A stretch of 64,000 bases of DNA, from the NCBI GenBank assembly GCA_009599575.1, contig VWND01000028.1:310001-374000 (forward strand), given 5' to 3'. This document shows, in pieces, positions 36,961 to 46,415 of this stretch. The DNA is from Blumeriella jaapii (taxonomy: Eukaryota; Ascomycota; Leotiomycetes; Helotiales; Drepanopezizaceae). Within the stretch, counting starts at the first letter, position 1; each line of letters opens with the position of its first letter. The notes under the pieces are model-generated. The model saw only the letters and a list, made by a program, of their open reading frames with translations. It was not told the DNA's origin and did no database searches. Position numbers and translations under genes: made by a program.

Positions 36961-37557
36961 CCGCGAATCAAAGGATTTTATAACGTTTCTACGCGTTATT
37001 ATTATAATTTCTCAAATATAATTAATTTTGCTATACGTATACTGCTTGCTTTAATCGAATGCAGCTCGAATAAAATAAACTGCGTACGGCCGCGCGAAAC
37101 GACGTTACAGCAAAGCGAACACTATTATATACATTTGTATAACAAATGCTTTTCTATTTTAATAAGCGCAAATCTGTTTTCAGCTTTTGGTTTTTAAATT
37201 CGGATATTTAAACACTGCTTTTTTTTTTTTTTTTTTTTTTTTTCGGCCTATTAGCCATACCATTATACGTTTTCACGCAACCGATAAATCATACTTTGAT
37301 CGGTGCCGTATACATATTTTTTTTAAGCTTTTTTTTAAGCTTTACGCCCATATTTTTCATTAACGAACCATCGTAAAAAGCGGCGAAAAGCGTAGTCGAC
37401 AGCAGCTTTAGCTGTACTAACACGAACTGCTTTCGGGATCGTACTTTGTATTTAATTCCTTAGCTTAGCACGTCTCCGTACCCTCTGGAAGATCCTAGAA
37501 GGGCAGCCTCTCGGCTGCACTCCGCTAGACGTTAATCAATACTACTACTACTACTAT
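36961..37557 (+). other. LINE 3' UTR with stem-loop and (TAC)n tail
   Basis: No coding frame. It contains long T-tracts near 37217-37243 and, in the unmutated last 170 bp, a perfect 6-bp stem with a 4-nt loop (GCAGCC 37503-37508, GGCTGC 37513-37518). It ends in five TAC/ACT units (37540-37556) just before the TSD. A 3' hairpin plus simple repeat is typical of LINEs whose RT recognises its own 3' end. Confidence 0.7.
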
Positions 37558-37571
37558 TCAATAGCAGAGTT
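37558..37571 (+). repeat. LINE target-site duplication, right copy
   Basis: TCAATAGCAGAGTT, identical to 5198-5211, directly after the (TAC)n tail. Confidence 0.85.
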
Positions 37572-37840
37572 AAACACTTAACACACGATTCCCGAAGAAA
37601 CTTCGGCCTACCAAAGCAGAACTAGCCAAAGCCAAAGCTTCGAACAAGGAACGCCCTAAAACCTCTTCTGACAACGAACTTACATCTGTATCAACCACAC
37701 CACCAAAGGAACCGAAAGCAGTTGCACCATCTAAAAAGTTGATAACAACCGCTCCATCAAAACCTACAATTCTGTTCCGAAGCTTGGAATACCTACTCCT
37801 GCCTTCGAACCTAAAACTCGATTACAAATACGACTAGTGT
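37572..37840 (+). pseudogene. chromovirus relic, right part: Pol C-terminal tail
   Basis: The frame reads FPKKLRPTKAELAKAKASNK, then ERPKTSSDNELTSVSTTPPK and EPKAVAPSKKLITTAPSKPT, a Lys/Pro/Ser-rich tail of the kind that follows gypsy chromodomains. It continues the 5165-5211 reading after the LINE is removed, with one frame change. It is GC-normal and not RIP-shifted. No catalytic motif. Confidence 0.6.
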
Positions 37841-38640
37841 AAAGGGATGAAGCCTACACTTTGGTCAGGTAGAAGCTCATGTTTGGTCACGTGATATGAA
37901 CTCACACTGTTATCGTCTGACTGATTATAGTGTCACGTGAAAGCACACTTACATTGTATTCTAGAACTCGCGACCTCCCAACCTAGAACCTCGTAGTCGA
38001 TGCAAGCCTTCTACTAACCTCCTGCTCCCTGACATGTTGACTACCAGGTTCTAAGTTGGAAGGTCGCAAATTCTACGATAAAGTGTGTGCGTTCTATCAC
38101 GTGACTCCTCAATCCCATAATAAAAGCTTGGATCTTTATCACGTGACAATATATTACCTTCAACCTGACCAAAATGTGGGCTCCATCCCCTTACAACTAG
38201 CTAGAAAACAAAAGCAATCTCGCTTTGTGGAATTAGATTCTGACGATGAAGAGATCCATGGCATCGACTAAAGAGGAAGGACTATTTGTGAGATAATGGA
38301 TCACGTGGATTTGATCACGCTCTGGTCACCTGACCAACCACGTTGCGCTCCGCGCACACCTTGAGAACTCGCAACCTCTCAACTTAGAGCTTCGTGGTCC
38401 TCATACCCTGAAATATTGAACTTGCTCTAAGACTGGTTTCAAAATAGAAATAGCACATTAATCTACGAAAGGTATTTCCCACCTTGTTAAGTGAATCAAG
38501 ACGCTGGTTTCCTTTCGGTTCAATTTCTCTGTTGTGGAAATACCCAGTGATGTGTCACGTGACCATCATGTGATATAACAGTCATGTAGTAGTGCACTAG
38601 CGGGGGCGCGCACCACCAGCCCATATCTCTGCATTCGCAT
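37841..38640. other. non-coding stretch rich in CACGTGA sites and inverted repeats; possible LTR remnant
   Basis: CACGTG occurs at about 37887, 37934, 38098, 38138, 38303 and 38557, mostly as TCACGTGA/TCACGTGG. A roughly 35-bp element (AGAACTCGCGACCTCCCAAC...) occurs at about 37962 (+), inverted at about 38045-38079, and again at about 38363 (+). The 38056-38271 stretch can be read as a short protein ending in an acidic SRFVELDSDDEEIHG, of unknown meaning. By position this should include the 3' LTR of the chromovirus, but no partner LTR is available to prove it. Confidence 0.5.
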
Positions 38641-38664
38641 AGTTCGTAGAAAGACATACAGATT

Positions 38665-38965
38665 TCAACCCATAATTAAGACTATCCTTTTCCCCTGTAT
38701 CACCAATCTGTGATACCGACATCTGTAATTGTCTCTGCTCTTTCCTATACTGAGCGATGTCAGCATCGTCTCTTTCTTTGCGATAGCGCGGTCCAGATTA
38801 GCGAGACAGGTCTTCATGTTTTCCATCGTATCGCTTGGTTGCTGGGAATATCTGCTCATATTGATGTGTTTTTGTGTGTCAAGCTCTTTTGGAAATCTCA
38901 AGTCGAGTCAGATCCAAAATGCTACCGCTTACTAGCGCCCCAATTTTTGGGGGGGATGTATTCCC
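38665..38965 (-). pseudogene. possible 5' fragment of a gag gene or unknown short coding relic
   Basis: On the minus strand MSRYSQQPSDTMENMKTCLA followed by NLDRAIAKKETM runs from 38859 and ends at 38665. It is preceded on the same strand by a C-tract and TTGGGGCGCTAGTAAGCGG, which resembles an LTR/primer-binding junction followed by a Gag start. It is helical and charged. No further Gag or Pol follows, so it would be a truncated remnant. It may equally be a chance frame. Confidence 0.3.
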
Positions 38966-41003
38966 TAACACTCACTACTGACAAAAAAAAACAAAAAGCT
39001 GCTACACGAGGCATTCTTGTTACTTTCCTATGATGAATAATATCAATTGGTATTTCTGGGAATGCGTATCACCATATTAATTGCAAAAAATCTATGTTAT
39101 GTATTTGTGTTCACATTGTAGAATGATAATTAAATAATAGATTTTGGCATACGAAACTAGAACTTCGATTACCGAAGTCCGGCTTTCCAATGAAATACAA
39201 ATTCAGCGTATACTCAGAAAAGACTGAGAGTTTTGCATCCGCGTGTATAAACAAGCATGAACAGCGGTTGCTGAAGCGAAACAGTTCACTTAAACTTGTA
39301 AATTCTGGTAAGCTTTCAAAGTTTCAAATACATCTTAATGCTTACGTAAATCTGCACTGAAAAAAAATGCATTCTTTTTTTCAAGCCCAGAAAACTAGGA
39401 CATAAGGTATCTTTGTATGGTTGTTTGCTTCTCAAGTGATTGGCCAGTAGTGTCCTGCTCCTAAGCGTGATCTTTAGGGTGAGACTCTACTTTTGGATAT
39501 TCCCCGCGAGAGTCAACAACCCTCCCCACACTTTCCCTCGACTACAATCTTTACCTCCACAGATACACGCAACTGGCAACCGCTTTACACGTTGCACGCA
39601 TACGCACACGGCTACCTCGACTGCTACCAAATCTCCATTTTGAGTCAATGTAAGCGCCTCTTCCTTGACTTATCACAGATCGATCTGACAGTTTCGTGGT
39701 GCCTCGCAGCACTTTTACTCTCAGCATGACTCCATCACAATCGAATTCCTGTGTTCCGAAGAAACGACAGCCCAATATTGAACTATGATTCTTCACACGT
39801 GCTACAAGAGTAAGGCTATACATGAACCCACACATGGCTCCGTCGGGCCCGGAATAAAGAGCGCTAGAGTTGGAGAGAACGCTACCAACCTCTTGAACGT
39901 CGAGTTGGAGAAGCTTAGGGTCAGAGCCTTATACGAAGTCTGCCTGCCTGCCCAGAATGATTCTCCCAATGCTGGGCTAAGGGCTTCCAACTCTGACCAG
40001 GCACTTCCCAGTCTGTTTCACAATCGAGAGTGGCGTTTGCCACTATTCAATACATTTCGCCATTCTAATAATGGTCCGAGTCTGCGCGAAACCGCATAAT
40101 TTGGCTTTAGAGGATTATGCAGTAATAGCGATCATGGGGCTACGGGGTTATGAGGGTTGGGATTTTTGAAAAGGAGGATCTTTTATTAAACGGAAAGAAC
40201 TGGCAAGGTAAAGGATCATCATGCTGGGAGTGCCACGCGATTTTTTTCATCATGGCAATGGACCCGGGAGGTGCAAGCCCACACAGTGCTGCTTTTTTGA
40301 CAGACACGTTTCCTCACCCAGTGGTTGCGTCTGCATCTAGAATATCTCAAGCAGCAAGAATCACAAAGAAACGCCCTATGTTGCCATTTGATTATTGATT
40401 GCAATGCTTCACGTAGAACATTTCTTGCTTGGGCTTGGAAGCGTGCTGATCTTAAGCAAAGCTTTCTGTCTCTGAGAAGGAATGTGACTTTTGGTAGGAT
40501 TATTCAACAGACCTAAAATGTTTGAGTAAATACTTTGAAGCTATAATTCTTTGGCCCAAACAAGGTGCCAAAATATCATAAAAAGCCTTGTAACCGGTTC
40601 CGATGTAAAGAAAGATCTCTTTACTTAGCTCCAGACCTTATCAAAGTCGATTTACTTTGGATCTAGGCAAAGTTCAGTCATACCGTACAAAATTTGGTAA
40701 AGGTTAAGCAAACTCAGGGTGACATCAAAGCCCGAAACAACAGTGAAAGCCGACGTTTCCCAGGCAAGATTCACGTTGGAAAACCGCGCTAAAAATCGAA
40801 CGTCTTTACCGACGCTTTCACACCTTCACTTTTGAAGAGCGTTCCAACCCAAACACGCTCGAACAACAACAACAACAACAACAAAATCAACAGCCTGGTG
40901 CCAAAGCATCGAAAGTAAGCCAGTGATCTCCTGACAGCAAGATCAATGCTAATTTATCCAAGTCCGCAAAGCTCTGCTATTGACCCACCCCGACAATCCA
41001 AAA
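38966..41003. other. intergenic region, no supported gene
   Basis: GC is normal and short open frames on both strands have no motifs and no consistent codon pattern. A CAA/AAC microsatellite lies at about 40862-40884 in what is probably the 5' UTR of gene A. I see no RNA gene. 40920-40975 contains GT..AG pairs that could be a 5' UTR intron of gene A. Confidence 0.5.
40862..40884 (+). repeat. (AAC)n microsatellite
   Basis: About seven uninterrupted AAC units, 120 bp upstream of the gene A start codon. Confidence 0.9.
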
Positions 41004-41771
41004 ATGACTGAACCAATACACTCCGCGGCACACGTGAAATACTTAAGGGAGGAGGTTCTTAAGCTTCGGCGTGAGAACGGCGAACTGGCAACCGAGAACA
41101 AAATGATGAAGAACAGGCTTGTCAGCCAGGAGCCCCTCGTCAAGACCGCCGTCGCCATCCGTCGCCGCTTCTTTGAGCACGCAAAGAATCACCGAGGGTT
41201 CGAGAAGCCTAATGAAGCTATCATCGAGGCTGGATACCACGCTGGGAACCGAGGAGATTTGCGCGCGGATCTGGCGCTCTTCGATCTAGGCCACATGGAC
41301 TACATGGGGTTTCCTCCATTGGACTCGGTTCCACCGATCGATCCAGTGTACAATGAGCTCTTCCTCGATCTGTACACGGTCCCGTACAGCGAGTACTTCC
41401 ATGCCTCCATCGCCCCATGGAACATATCCCACACGGAGGAGAGGTTCCTGAACCTGTGTGCCACGATGAACAGCCACTCTCTCTTCGATGCAAACGAAGC
41501 CTCCCCTGGTAGCGACGATTTCAAGCTGTTCAAGAGCATGGCAGTTGGATATGTGAAGAGAACGGCGCGGTTCGGCGAGAAGCATAAGGATACCTATGCG
41601 ACGGATGAGATGGCTGGGAAGGCGGCTAGGAACAAGGATATCGATGAGTGTCCACAGCTGGCTGCATATCTTGAAGTTATGAGTGAGATCGTCGAGAGGA
41701 CGGTTGAGCAGGGAAAAGCAGCACGCACTCGGCAGAAGGGAGGGCAAGCCAAAGCTGCCAAGAGGGGTTAG
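41004..41771 (+). CDS. gene A: hypothetical protein, coiled coil plus shared C-terminal motif series
   Basis: Single exon, 255 residues from ATG 41004; the frame is open eight codons further upstream but without ATG. Residues about 10-45 are a charged heptad-like helix (KYLREEVLKLRRENGELATE). Then comes the segment shared with genes B, C and D: VKTAVAIRRRFFEH, AGYHAGNRGDLRADLALF, and ELFLDLYTVP. The C-terminus is Lys/Gly/Ala-rich and basic. I do not recognise a named domain, signal peptide or membrane segment, so I infer a soluble protein. The shared motifs suggest a lineage-specific family. No introns, whereas B, C and D have several, so it may be a retrocopy-like or simplified member. Confidence 0.75.
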   Translation: MTEPIHSAAHVKYLREEVLKLRRENGELATENKMMKNRLVSQEPLVKTAVAIRRRFFEHAKNHRGFEKPNEAIIEAGYHAGNRGDLRADLALFDLGHMDYMGFPPLDSVPPIDPVYNELFLDLYTVPYSEYFHASIAPWNISHTEERFLNLCATMNSHSLFDANEASPGSDDFKLFKSMAVGYVKRTARFGEKHKDTYATDEMAGKAARNKDIDECPQLAAYLEVMSEIVERTVEQGKAARTRQKGGQAKAAKRG

Positions 41772-43203
41772 GGATCTGGACGCTAAGATCTCGGAACTGT
41801 GTTACTGTCACTCTGAATTGGTGGATATTTCGTTCTGATGGGTACTCTGCTAGCACGTCTGCTCTCGAAGATCGATCACGGGACGCTTGGAAGATTTTTC
41901 GCAGCAGGGAGCCAAGAAGTGGAAATTGAAACCGTGCAGGCTTTGCGGGTGTTTGGGGATATCCAGAGCCTAGGAACATCGATGAGTTACACTGCTGCTT
42001 AGTTTCAGTTTAATGCGTTTCTAGGGAAGCAGGATAGCACAAACCAGTCAGAACCAGTTCTAGCACACGCATCCATGCATTTCTTTCAACCAATCTGTTG
42101 CTTGCAACTCTGTCTTCTTATTACCTTTGGATGCGAACGCAGCACAACATTTGATAGTGCGCTATCATGAAGCATGGAATGGTTTTATGATTTATTGATT
42201 AAAATGATGGTAATGTCAATTCAGCACTGGGGCCACCGCGATATTTCTTTAGTCAGCATTGCTTTGTCAACGGGTATACTTCAGTTACGAAGCCCCTTTG
42301 ATACAGCAGTTAAAAGGTAAGTATCAAGAAAAGTGTAGCTCTGTGGCCAATCTGTACACTTTCAAACCGATCCCAACAATGTATTGAGAGTGTTCCAGTC
42401 CTACCTACAGGAAAACCATGGAACACAGCCTCCAGTAAGAATTTACCTGTGCAAGTTTTAATAGTCACGCAGAGTGTGACGTAGGCAGTAATGCTTATGG
42501 AGTTGCATTTGACCAGATCATGCAGCACTGAATCATTATCTCTAGTTGTACGGTGGTAGGATCCCAAAACAGAAGCGCATTTGTATTTGAAAGGGACGCA
42601 TCGAAGCTGTGGCTAAGGAGTACAATAGGCATATCAAGGTTTTGAAGCTTGCACCCGTTGCTAGAAACTTTGTGTAAGCGTAGCTTAGATATTGTGGCAG
42701 GGGACCTGGGACTATCGGGGATGATGATACCAGGCTTCTGAAATTTGGGGGGGATGATGAACAAGACAGTGCGACAGTCTAAATTTCATAGATAATCGAG
42801 GTGTGTTGAATCGACAGCTGGGTATCGTGAAACGTAGAGACGTTCGGCCGCTCATTGTGTGCCGATGACTTGTTACCGAAGCGGTGACATACATAAGGCG
42901 GCAGGCTATCTTTCACCACACATGGATAGCATAAGTGCTCCGAATGACAGTATCGAGAGGCAGGGCCTTGAGGTCGCGAGATTCGGGATATTCTGTTCGC
43001 CGTATGCTGGTTGGAAAGATGCTCCATTTCTGAATGCTTCCTGCCCTGACAACGTAGTTGCCCATGGCCGCGCCAGTACCCCTAACCGACAAGCTAGTCT
43101 GCTTCTCCGTGATTCAGTTTTTGGGAGTTGCAAGCAATCAGGCAGAGATGTCCAACCTCGAGGTCCGCACCAGTGTTCCCATCATACAACCCAGGAAAGT
43201 CGT
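41772..43203. other. intergenic region, no supported gene
   Basis: 1.4 kb between gene A and the FAF1-like stop codon. Only short, unrelated open frames occur on both strands. The first part is probably the gene A 3' UTR. Nothing further recognised. Confidence 0.5.
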
Positions 43204-44125
43204 TCAGCGACCGCGTTTTCCCTTGCCCCTTCCACTACCCCGCCTGCCGCTTCGATCACCTCTAGCACTAGGCATTGTCCTTGGGCCTTCGATCTCATAG
43301 ATGTCCTTCTTGCTCAGAGTCAAAGTGCCCCCAGAAAATTTCCCTACACCAGGCGCGCCAATTCCTCTATCTCTTTTTCCAGTGCTAGTCTTCTTAGTGG
43401 CCATCTTGGCTTTCTCCAGAATGATGCCGTTCTCTTTGGCTTCGTGCCTTCTCTTTTCTTCCTTCTTGCCTGCCTTGGTGATCATTCCCTTGCGGTGTGA
43501 CATGGGCATCTTCTTCTGCTTCAATATCGAGGTCTTGGATCCGAGAGTCTGCAGTCGCAAATCAGTGGCTTTATGCCTGTTGTTTCCACTGAGAATCGGG
43601 TTTGAGGATGATTCTAGCAGGTGGGATTCGGTGAGGAGTCGCTGAAGGGCAAGGTCTTTCTTGAGATTGGCAGCTTCGGAATCGTCATCGTCGACTATCT
43701 TACTACCTACTCGGTCTTGATTGGTGCATGTGCTAGGTGTGATTTTGGGAATTTTAGAACTCTGTTTAGATTAGCAAACGGCTACGAAAATTGTAAAAGC
43801 GATTTACCATGAAAATTTTGAGCTCCTCCTTGGACATTGCTGCCATTCTTGCCTGCGCATCCTCGTGCTCCACTACCTGGACGCCATCCTCTTCTCCATC
43901 TGATAAGCCACCCCAGTCTGATTCCGTCTCTGGTACTTGGTCCGAACTCTCCTCTACCACGGTCGCATTCTGGACCTTGGGAAGAGGCTTGAATTGCGCC
44001 TCGAAATGACGCCTGAAAATTTCCTGTGCATCTAGCTCCTCTCCTAGAGATTCTTCACTCTGTTCCCTTGATGGTCCGATATCCTTAGTGGCGTGTCGCT
44101 TGCGTTTTCCGAGCCTTGTAGACAT
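43204..44125 (-). CDS. FAF1: FAF1-like 40S ribosome biogenesis protein
   Basis: Two exons on the minus strand: 44125-43808 and 43761-43204, with a 46-nt phase-0 intron (GTAAAT...CTAAACAG); 291 residues. The start ATG at 44125 is the first ATG in a frame open a little further upstream. N-terminus MSTRLGKRKRHATKD is basic, followed by an acidic stretch (SDWGGLSDGEEDG). The C-terminal third carries KKMPMSHRKGMITKAGKKEE, then KRRHEAKENGIILEKA, matching the conserved R-E-A-K-E-N-G-I-I-L-E core of the FAF1/FSAF1 family (formerly DUF4602), and ends in a Gly/Arg-rich basic tail. Yeast Faf1 acts in early nucleolar processing for the small subunit. It diverges from HIS6 across about 216 bp. Assignment rests on the C-terminal core. 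Confidence 0.85.
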
Positions 44126-44204
44126 TTCCAGTGTTTCTGATATCTTTGACGACTTCAATGGATCCAAAAAACATCAAGTGTCGTTGAGAAAAAAACGCCA
44201 AGCT

Positions 44205-44290
44205 ACCCTAGATCCGGGGTTTAACCGACGCTAACCCCAGCCTTACCCCTCGACGTTACCCCTCCACGTTGCCTCTTGACCTCACCCCTC
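44205..44290. promoter_or_regulatory. shared FAF1/HIS6 promoter with three CCCCT boxes
   Basis: The 216-bp divergent spacer has three closely spaced (T/C)ACCCCTC repeats (near 44246, 44259 and 44282). AGGGG/CCCCT is the core of the fungal stress response element, so a C2H2 stress factor could act on both genes. That is inference. No TGACTC amino-acid-control site was found in the spacer. Confidence 0.35.
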
Positions 44291-44341
44291 GATCAACCCC
44301 ACCATTTTGTCGAGTTAACGCGCGACAACATTTCTTCAAAC

Positions 44342-45216
44342 ATGACCAGATTCCGACCCTGCATAGATTTGCACTCAGGGCAGGTCAAACAGATTGTGGG
44401 AGGAACACTGACTACTTCCTCCGAGGATTTGAAGACCAACTACGTATCAAAGCTTCCGGCTGGGCATTTTGCACAGCTCTACAAAGACCATCATTTGGAA
44501 GGAGCACACGTTATCATGCTAGGTCCAGGAAACGAAGATGCAGCTAAGGAAGCACTTGCAACCTGGAAAGGTGGTCTGCAGGTTGGAGGAGGAATAACTG
44601 ATAGAAATGCTGCGCAGTGGATCGGATGGGGTGCAGACAAGGTTCGTTGCAAACGCTGAACAAGGTTCATTGACTCAACTCTTCAGGTCATCATTACTTC
44701 CTTTCTCTTTCCCGAAGGACAGTTCTCTCAGCAACGCCTCGAGTCTGTACTTGCAGCTCTTGGTGGTGACAAGGAGAAGCTAGTGATTGACCTGAGCTGT
44801 CGTAAGAAAGACGATACCTGGTTCGTTGCCATGAACAAGTGGCAAACCATTACTGATATGGAAGTCAACAAAGGTCAGTATTATGTATTCAGCCATTGGT
44901 ATCATCTCACTAATTCTCTAAAGCATCCATCCAGTCTCTTGAAGCTTACTGCTCTGAATTTCTCATCCACGCTGCCGACAACGAGGGCCTTCAAAAAGGC
45001 GTCGACGAAGATCTCGTCAAAAACTTGGCAGAGTGGTGCAGTATACCAGTCACCTATGCTGGGGGTGGAAGAAATCTCCAGGATCTGGATCACGTGAAGA
45101 CTTTGAGTGGCACGAGAGTTGATCTCACTATCGGAAGTGCCCTCGATATCTTTGGTGGATCTGGAGTGACATTCAACGAATGTGTGGAATGGAATCGTCA
45201 ACAGCCAAAACGCTGA
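44342..45216 (+). CDS. HIS6: HIS6: phosphoribosylformimino-5-aminoimidazole carboxamide ribotide isomerase
   Basis: Fourth step of histidine synthesis: the isomerisation of ProFAR to PRFAR, a (beta/alpha)8 barrel enzyme in the cytosol. Exons 44342-44641, 44687-44873 and 44924-45216; 259 residues, close to the yeast length of 261. Motifs: [17 protein letters not shown] at the N-terminus (first catalytic Asp), LQVGGGI mid-way, YAGGGRNL in the second half, and the C-terminal phosphate-binding [13 protein letters not shown]. Introns are 45 and 50 nt with GTTCGT and GTCAGT donors. The second acceptor is chosen at 44923 because the alternative at 44934 gives an immediate stop. A TGACTCA lies in intron 1 (44671-44677), overlapping the branch region. 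Divergent from the FAF1-like gene. Confidence 0.97.
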
Positions 45217-46415
45217 CTTTCAGTACGAAAATCTCAAGGATCCAGCGAGTTTCGCCTGCTCAATCCGTGATACTGAGAACGGAGACCTCCCAAAACCTCA
45301 GGCGAGGTTTCCAACTCCGACTTCTCTTATTCCAAACCACAATTTTCCTTCCTCAAATTCGCCAAATATCCTCAGATAGGTGGCTCAGCATGGGCATGCG
45401 TGTTAATCACAACGTTTCTCGGCATCTGTCTTTTTCATATTCATTGTCTGCCGTTGGTCAAGAACAACAAAAGTTTGATTGGAGCCGAGAGAGCAGCCGA
45501 TCACCATGGTGACGATTGCTAATACTCTTCTGTACCGCTCTGACTAACAGAGGCCAAGAGCTGATTTCCTAACATGTATAGGCTACTACTGCTTTGGCCT
45601 GTGGAACATCTCTATACCACCAAGCCATTGTCGAATTGCACGCGGGTGCGAAACGCTGAACGACTTTTATCTCAAGTTAACTCAACTTTCTTGGCCTCGT
45701 ACTTCTTTCTGAAAGAATGCCAACATGACCGAGTCAGTGACAACTCAATGGATTCTCGGAGACAGAAACAAGTGCGACAGAAAGAAGCATGCGTGATAGG
45801 AATGATACTGGCATATCTTGAAGCAAGAGGCAGGCGACAACAAAACTTCTGATCCGTAAGTCTCCTTGTAAGCAAGATACTGAGAAGCCGTACTAACAAG
45901 AGAAACGCACAGATGCCACCCAAGAGAGAGCATTGCATCTCTAATCACCAGAGATGATCTTGATGCCTAGCCTTGTCTATTTAAAGTTTATTCGATCGCT
46001 CTTGACTTCTGCTGGACGAGCCTGCCAGAAAGTGTAGGGTTTGCAGGATAGCATAAACATCGTTGTGACTTCTGGACACTGGCCAGAATGTAACTCACCT
46101 CGACGTCCTTATGACTAAGCGGAAATTGCCGCTAGTGTTTGGATTTTGCCGAAAGCCGACGCCACAACTTTTCTGGGCCCAGTGCGGAAACAACACCATC
46201 CATAGGGATCTCGAGATCAGCAGGCTCCTTTGGTTACCTGACAAGCTTTCGGTGAGTTTTGTCTCTTCCAGCAATCCACCTGAACGCTCTTTTTATCTGC
46301 TCCTACTCCTTCCTATTTGAAGCAAGTCAGCGACGGGGCAACATCCCTTTTCGCGCTTCGCGTGCTGAACGATACCCTTCTATAGTGCAAAAACACAACC
46401 CTGAGGTTAAAGTAC
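45217..46415. other. intergenic region, no supported gene
   Basis: 1.2 kb between HIS6 and gene B. It holds the HIS6 3' region and the gene B promoter. Frames up to about 90 codons occur on both strands but overlap each other and have no motif. No RNA gene seen. Confidence 0.5.

Larger units (their letters stand above)
5212..37557 (+). mobile_element. non-LTR retrotransposon (Tad1-like LINE), three pieces, RIP-degraded
   Basis: Pieces are 5212-8255, 26917-27447 and 34811-37557, about 6.3 kb once insertions and TSD copies are removed. Order on the plus strand: ORF1 with CCHC knuckles, then ORF2 with an apurinic-type endonuclease, reverse transcriptase, RNase H and a C-terminal Cys region, then a 3' UTR and (TAC)5 tail. 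The ends (5212 to about 5460, and about 37390-37557) are hardly mutated while the body is heavily AT-shifted. Family placement as Tad1-like rests on the two-ORF layout with RNase H and the RT phrases. Both younger insertions in it leave ORF2 in frame when removed with one TSD copy. Confidence 0.9.

Noticed and set aside
41286..41747. 153-codon minus-strand frame over gene A
   Set aside because: Antisense of gene A; gene A shares motifs with three other proteins, the antisense frame has none.
44671..44677. TGACTCA as a GCN4/CPC1 promoter site for HIS6
   Set aside because: It is inside intron 1 and overlaps the likely branch region, so chance or splicing function is as likely; mentioned only in context.
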